This document shows positions 6,865-8,472 of a stretch of 8,472 nt of DNA, one piece after another (position 1 is the first letter of the stretch; the number at the start of each line of letters is the position of its first letter). The DNA is from Bacteroidota bacterium (lineage in GTDB: Bacteria > Bacteroidota > Bacteroidia > Flavobacteriales > Schleiferiaceae), in contig PXYR01000075.1 in NCBI GenBank assembly GCA_003023665.1, positions 1-8,472 of the forward strand, in the 5' to 3' direction. A program made the position numbers and the translations under genes. The notes under the pieces were generated by a model, which saw nothing but the letters and a program-made list of their open reading frames with translations, searched no databases and was not told where the DNA came from.

Positions 6865-7386
6865 TTAAAAGGAATGATTGAATTCATAGTTGTTACCCTC
6901 TCTGCAACTGCTTGTATATTTCTGGCCGCTGTAATGAAGAATTACAATATTTTCTTGACTTGGATAGATATCAGCTAGCAATGTGTGTGAAACGTTCCAA
7001 TCTTTCTTATACGCTTCAAAGGGCATTTCCATTGGACCTTCAAATAGCAAATAGACTTCATCGGGTCCAGTAACAGTACCAGAGAACGTCAAGGCGATTG
7101 GCTGCTGCCCAACTTTCACATTAAAGTGTTTCTTCAAATAAACACGATGCAAACTATCTTGGGTTGCAGAATCTAATTGCACATAGCGCTCAAGTTGATG
7201 AGATAACAAAGCATTCATGGCTCGCTCCCAATCGTCTGGAAAGCATTTCACTACTCCATTGATTTGAGCTTTTTGGGCATCCACGTAAATATCTGTAACG
7301 CTAACATAAAACTCATGCTTTACCTTCGTAGTAAACCCAGCAAGTCCAAAGCAAGTCAAAATGAGAATGAATACCAATTTTTTCAT
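6865..7386 (-). CDS. DUF6702 family secreted protein
   Basis: A 173-residue protein with a signal peptide ('MKKLVFILILTCFGLAG'). The mature chain begins with 'KHEFYVSVTDIYVD' (23-36). A K/H-[P/E]-F-Y-V-S-V-T start followed by an alternating beta pattern, a 'CFPDDWERAM' segment (48-57) and 'YLKKHFNVKVGQQPI' (83-97) is what I recognise as DUF6702, a Bacteroidota-centred family of unknown function. A conserved histidine (H24) sits close to the mature N-terminus. C12 lies inside the hydrophobic core but lacks a canonical lipobox, so a soluble periplasmic protein is more likely than a lipoprotein. It is the first gene of a three-gene operon and directly abuts the HupE gene. Its architecture resembles the extracellular N-terminal domain of long HupE/UreJ proteins, which suggests the two proteins form a complex (inference). 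Its start codon overlaps that of the divergent gene at 7385. Family recognition is by memory of the motif, not by a search. Confidence 0.8.
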   Translation of the reverse strand: MKKLVFILILTCFGLAGFTTKVKHEFYVSVTDIYVDAQKAQINGVVKCFPDDWERAMNALLSHQLERYVQLDSATQDSLHRVYLKKHFNVKVGQQPIALTFSGTVTGPDEVYLLFEGPMEMPFEAYKKDWNVSHTLLADIYPSQENIVILHYSGQKYTSSCREGNNYEFNHSF

Positions 7387-8472
7387 GACGGTAAAATTAA
7401 GTCAATTTTATAAGCTATACGTCTTGGCGATAGCATTAGCAATAGGTTTGAAATCCAATGCTCAAGCGGTGAAAATACATGAAGGACCAGCCTATAAAAG
7501 CGGTATTTGCGAGCCTAGTATAAGTGTTGACCCGACCAATCCAATGAATATTTATGCAGCGAGCATACTAGATAACTTTTATCAAAGTACGGACGGCGGA
7601 CGCAGTTGGACGCTCGAAAAGATCTCAAGTTCTTTTGGAGTCTGGGGAGATCCGTGTGTCATTACCGACCAAAATGGCCGGGTGTATTACTTCCACTTAA
7701 GCGACCCAGAAGGCACCAATTGGCGCAGTGACTCCATATTAGACCGTATGGTCTGTCAAACTAAAGACGGTCCTAACGGGTCCTTTAACAATGGTTCCTT
7801 TACCGCTGTGAATGGCAAAAAGCATGATAAAGAATGGGGTACTATTCATCCCTCAAAAGGAACTATTGGATTGAGTTGGACCCAATTCGATAGCTATGGT
7901 ACAAGCAACCCAACTTGCAAAAGCACTATTTTATTTAGCGAAAGTGATGACGCAGGACAGACCTGGAATACACCCGTGGTGATAACAGAACAACAAGGTG
8001 ATTGCATTGATGATGATGGAACAACAGAAGGAGCTGTACCGGCCTATGGAATTAAAAATGCGCGCTACGTTGGTTGGGCATTAAACAACATGATTTATTT
8101 CAGTAGAAGCCTTGACGGCAAAACTTGGGAAGAATTCAAAGTAGCTCATCAAAAAGACGGTTGGACTCAAAACTATGCAGGTTTTAATAGAGCTAATGGA
8201 ATGCCCGTAACAGTAGTTGACCATTGTAAAAAGAGCGATTTTTATGGCCGAGTCTATGTGTGTTGGGGAGATAAAGATGAGGAGAACGGAGGTGAAATAT
8301 GGATTAGTTCAAGCGACAATGCCGGAGCGAATTGGTCTCGCCCAAGAAAGGTAAGTCCAAATGGGGGGCGTGCAGATCAATTTCTTCCCTGGGTAACCGT
8401 TGACCCTATTTCCGGTTACCTATATGCTGTATACTATGACCGAAGGGGAACAGAAAAGGATAACGAAACAAA
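7385..8472 (+). CDS. Secreted Asp-box (BNR) sialidase-like protein, 3'-truncated by the window edge
   Basis: The frame stays open for 362 codons from the ATG at 7385 to the end of the window. Residues 1-26 form a signal peptide ('YKLYVLAIALAIGLKSNA', cleavage before Gln27). The body has four Asp-box motifs of the S-x-D-x-G-x-x-W kind: 'STDGGRSW' (68-75), 'SDDAGQTW' (187-194), a shorter 'SLDGKTW' (242-248) and 'SDNAGANW' (310-317). These mark successive blades of a sialidase-type beta-propeller. The opening 'CEPSISVDPTNPMNIYAAS' (42-60) is common in Bacteroidota proteins annotated as exo-alpha-sialidase or BNR-repeat glycosidase. I do not see a FRIP arginine motif, so real sialidase activity is doubtful. 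Seven cysteines follow the signal peptide, which fits an extracellular disulfide-stabilised protein. Upstream in-frame ATGs at 7361 and 7367 are possible alternative starts overlapping the DUF6702 gene. The missing C-terminus may hold a sorting domain. Confidence 0.82.
   Translation, partial: MTVKLSQFYKLYVLAIALAIGLKSNAQAVKIHEGPAYKSGICEPSISVDPTNPMNIYAASILDNFYQSTDGGRSWTLEKISSSFGVWGDPCVITDQNGRVYYFHLSDPEGTNWRSDSILDRMVCQTKDGPNGSFNNGSFTAVNGKKHDKEWGTIHPSKGTIGLSWTQFDSYGTSNPTCKSTILFSESDDAGQTWNTPVVITEQQGDCIDDDGTTEGAVPAYGIKNARYVGWALNNMIYFSRSLDGKTWEEFKVAHQKDGWTQNYAGFNRANGMPVTVVDHCKKSDFYGRVYVCWGDKDEENGGEIWISSSDNAGANWSRPRKVSPNGGRADQFLPWVTVDPISGYLYAVYYDRRGTEKDNET

Overview
The window looks like chromosomal DNA from a marine-type member of the Bacteroidota, most likely Flavobacteriia (Flavobacteriales). 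The evidence is moderately AT-rich DNA, no Shine-Dalgarno-like leaders, secreted proteins whose predicted signal-peptide cleavage falls just before Gln, and a lineage-typical gene set (TamL-like outer membrane protein, DUF6702, the secreted M1 peptidase subfamily, CreD). I see no mobile element, CRISPR array, tRNA or rRNA. The species is not identifiable by eye.

Left part, plus strand: the 3' end of a BamA/TamA-type beta-barrel gene (1-381), then a class I DhnA-type fructose-bisphosphate aldolase (fbaB, 444-1514) with a plausible Bacteroidota promoter and its own terminator, then the carboxyltransferase beta subunit of acetyl-CoA carboxylase (accD, 1612-2457). These are core functions: envelope assembly, glycolysis/gluconeogenesis and the first step of fatty-acid synthesis. 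accD converges on creD across a bidirectional terminator (2477-2509).

Middle and right part, minus strand: creD (2518-3843), an inner-membrane envelope protein that forms a transcription unit of its own between two terminators. Upstream of it is a tight three-gene operon read right to left: a small secreted DUF6702 protein (6865-7386), a HupE/UreJ-type multi-pass membrane protein (6304-6864) and a large secreted M1 zinc metallopeptidase (3964-6294). The first two genes abut as TAAATG. The next junction is only 9 nt.

Right edge, plus strand: a divergent secreted Asp-box (BNR) sialidase-like protein begins at 7385 and runs off the window. Its start codon interlocks with that of the DUF6702 gene inside one CATG.

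Most of the window is ordinary housekeeping DNA. The part most worth a second look is the DUF6702-HupE-M1 operon. The first two proteins together resemble the two halves (secreted domain plus HupE membrane domain) of the longer HupE/UreJ proteins of other bacteria, which suggests a poorly characterised metal- or envelope-related module.
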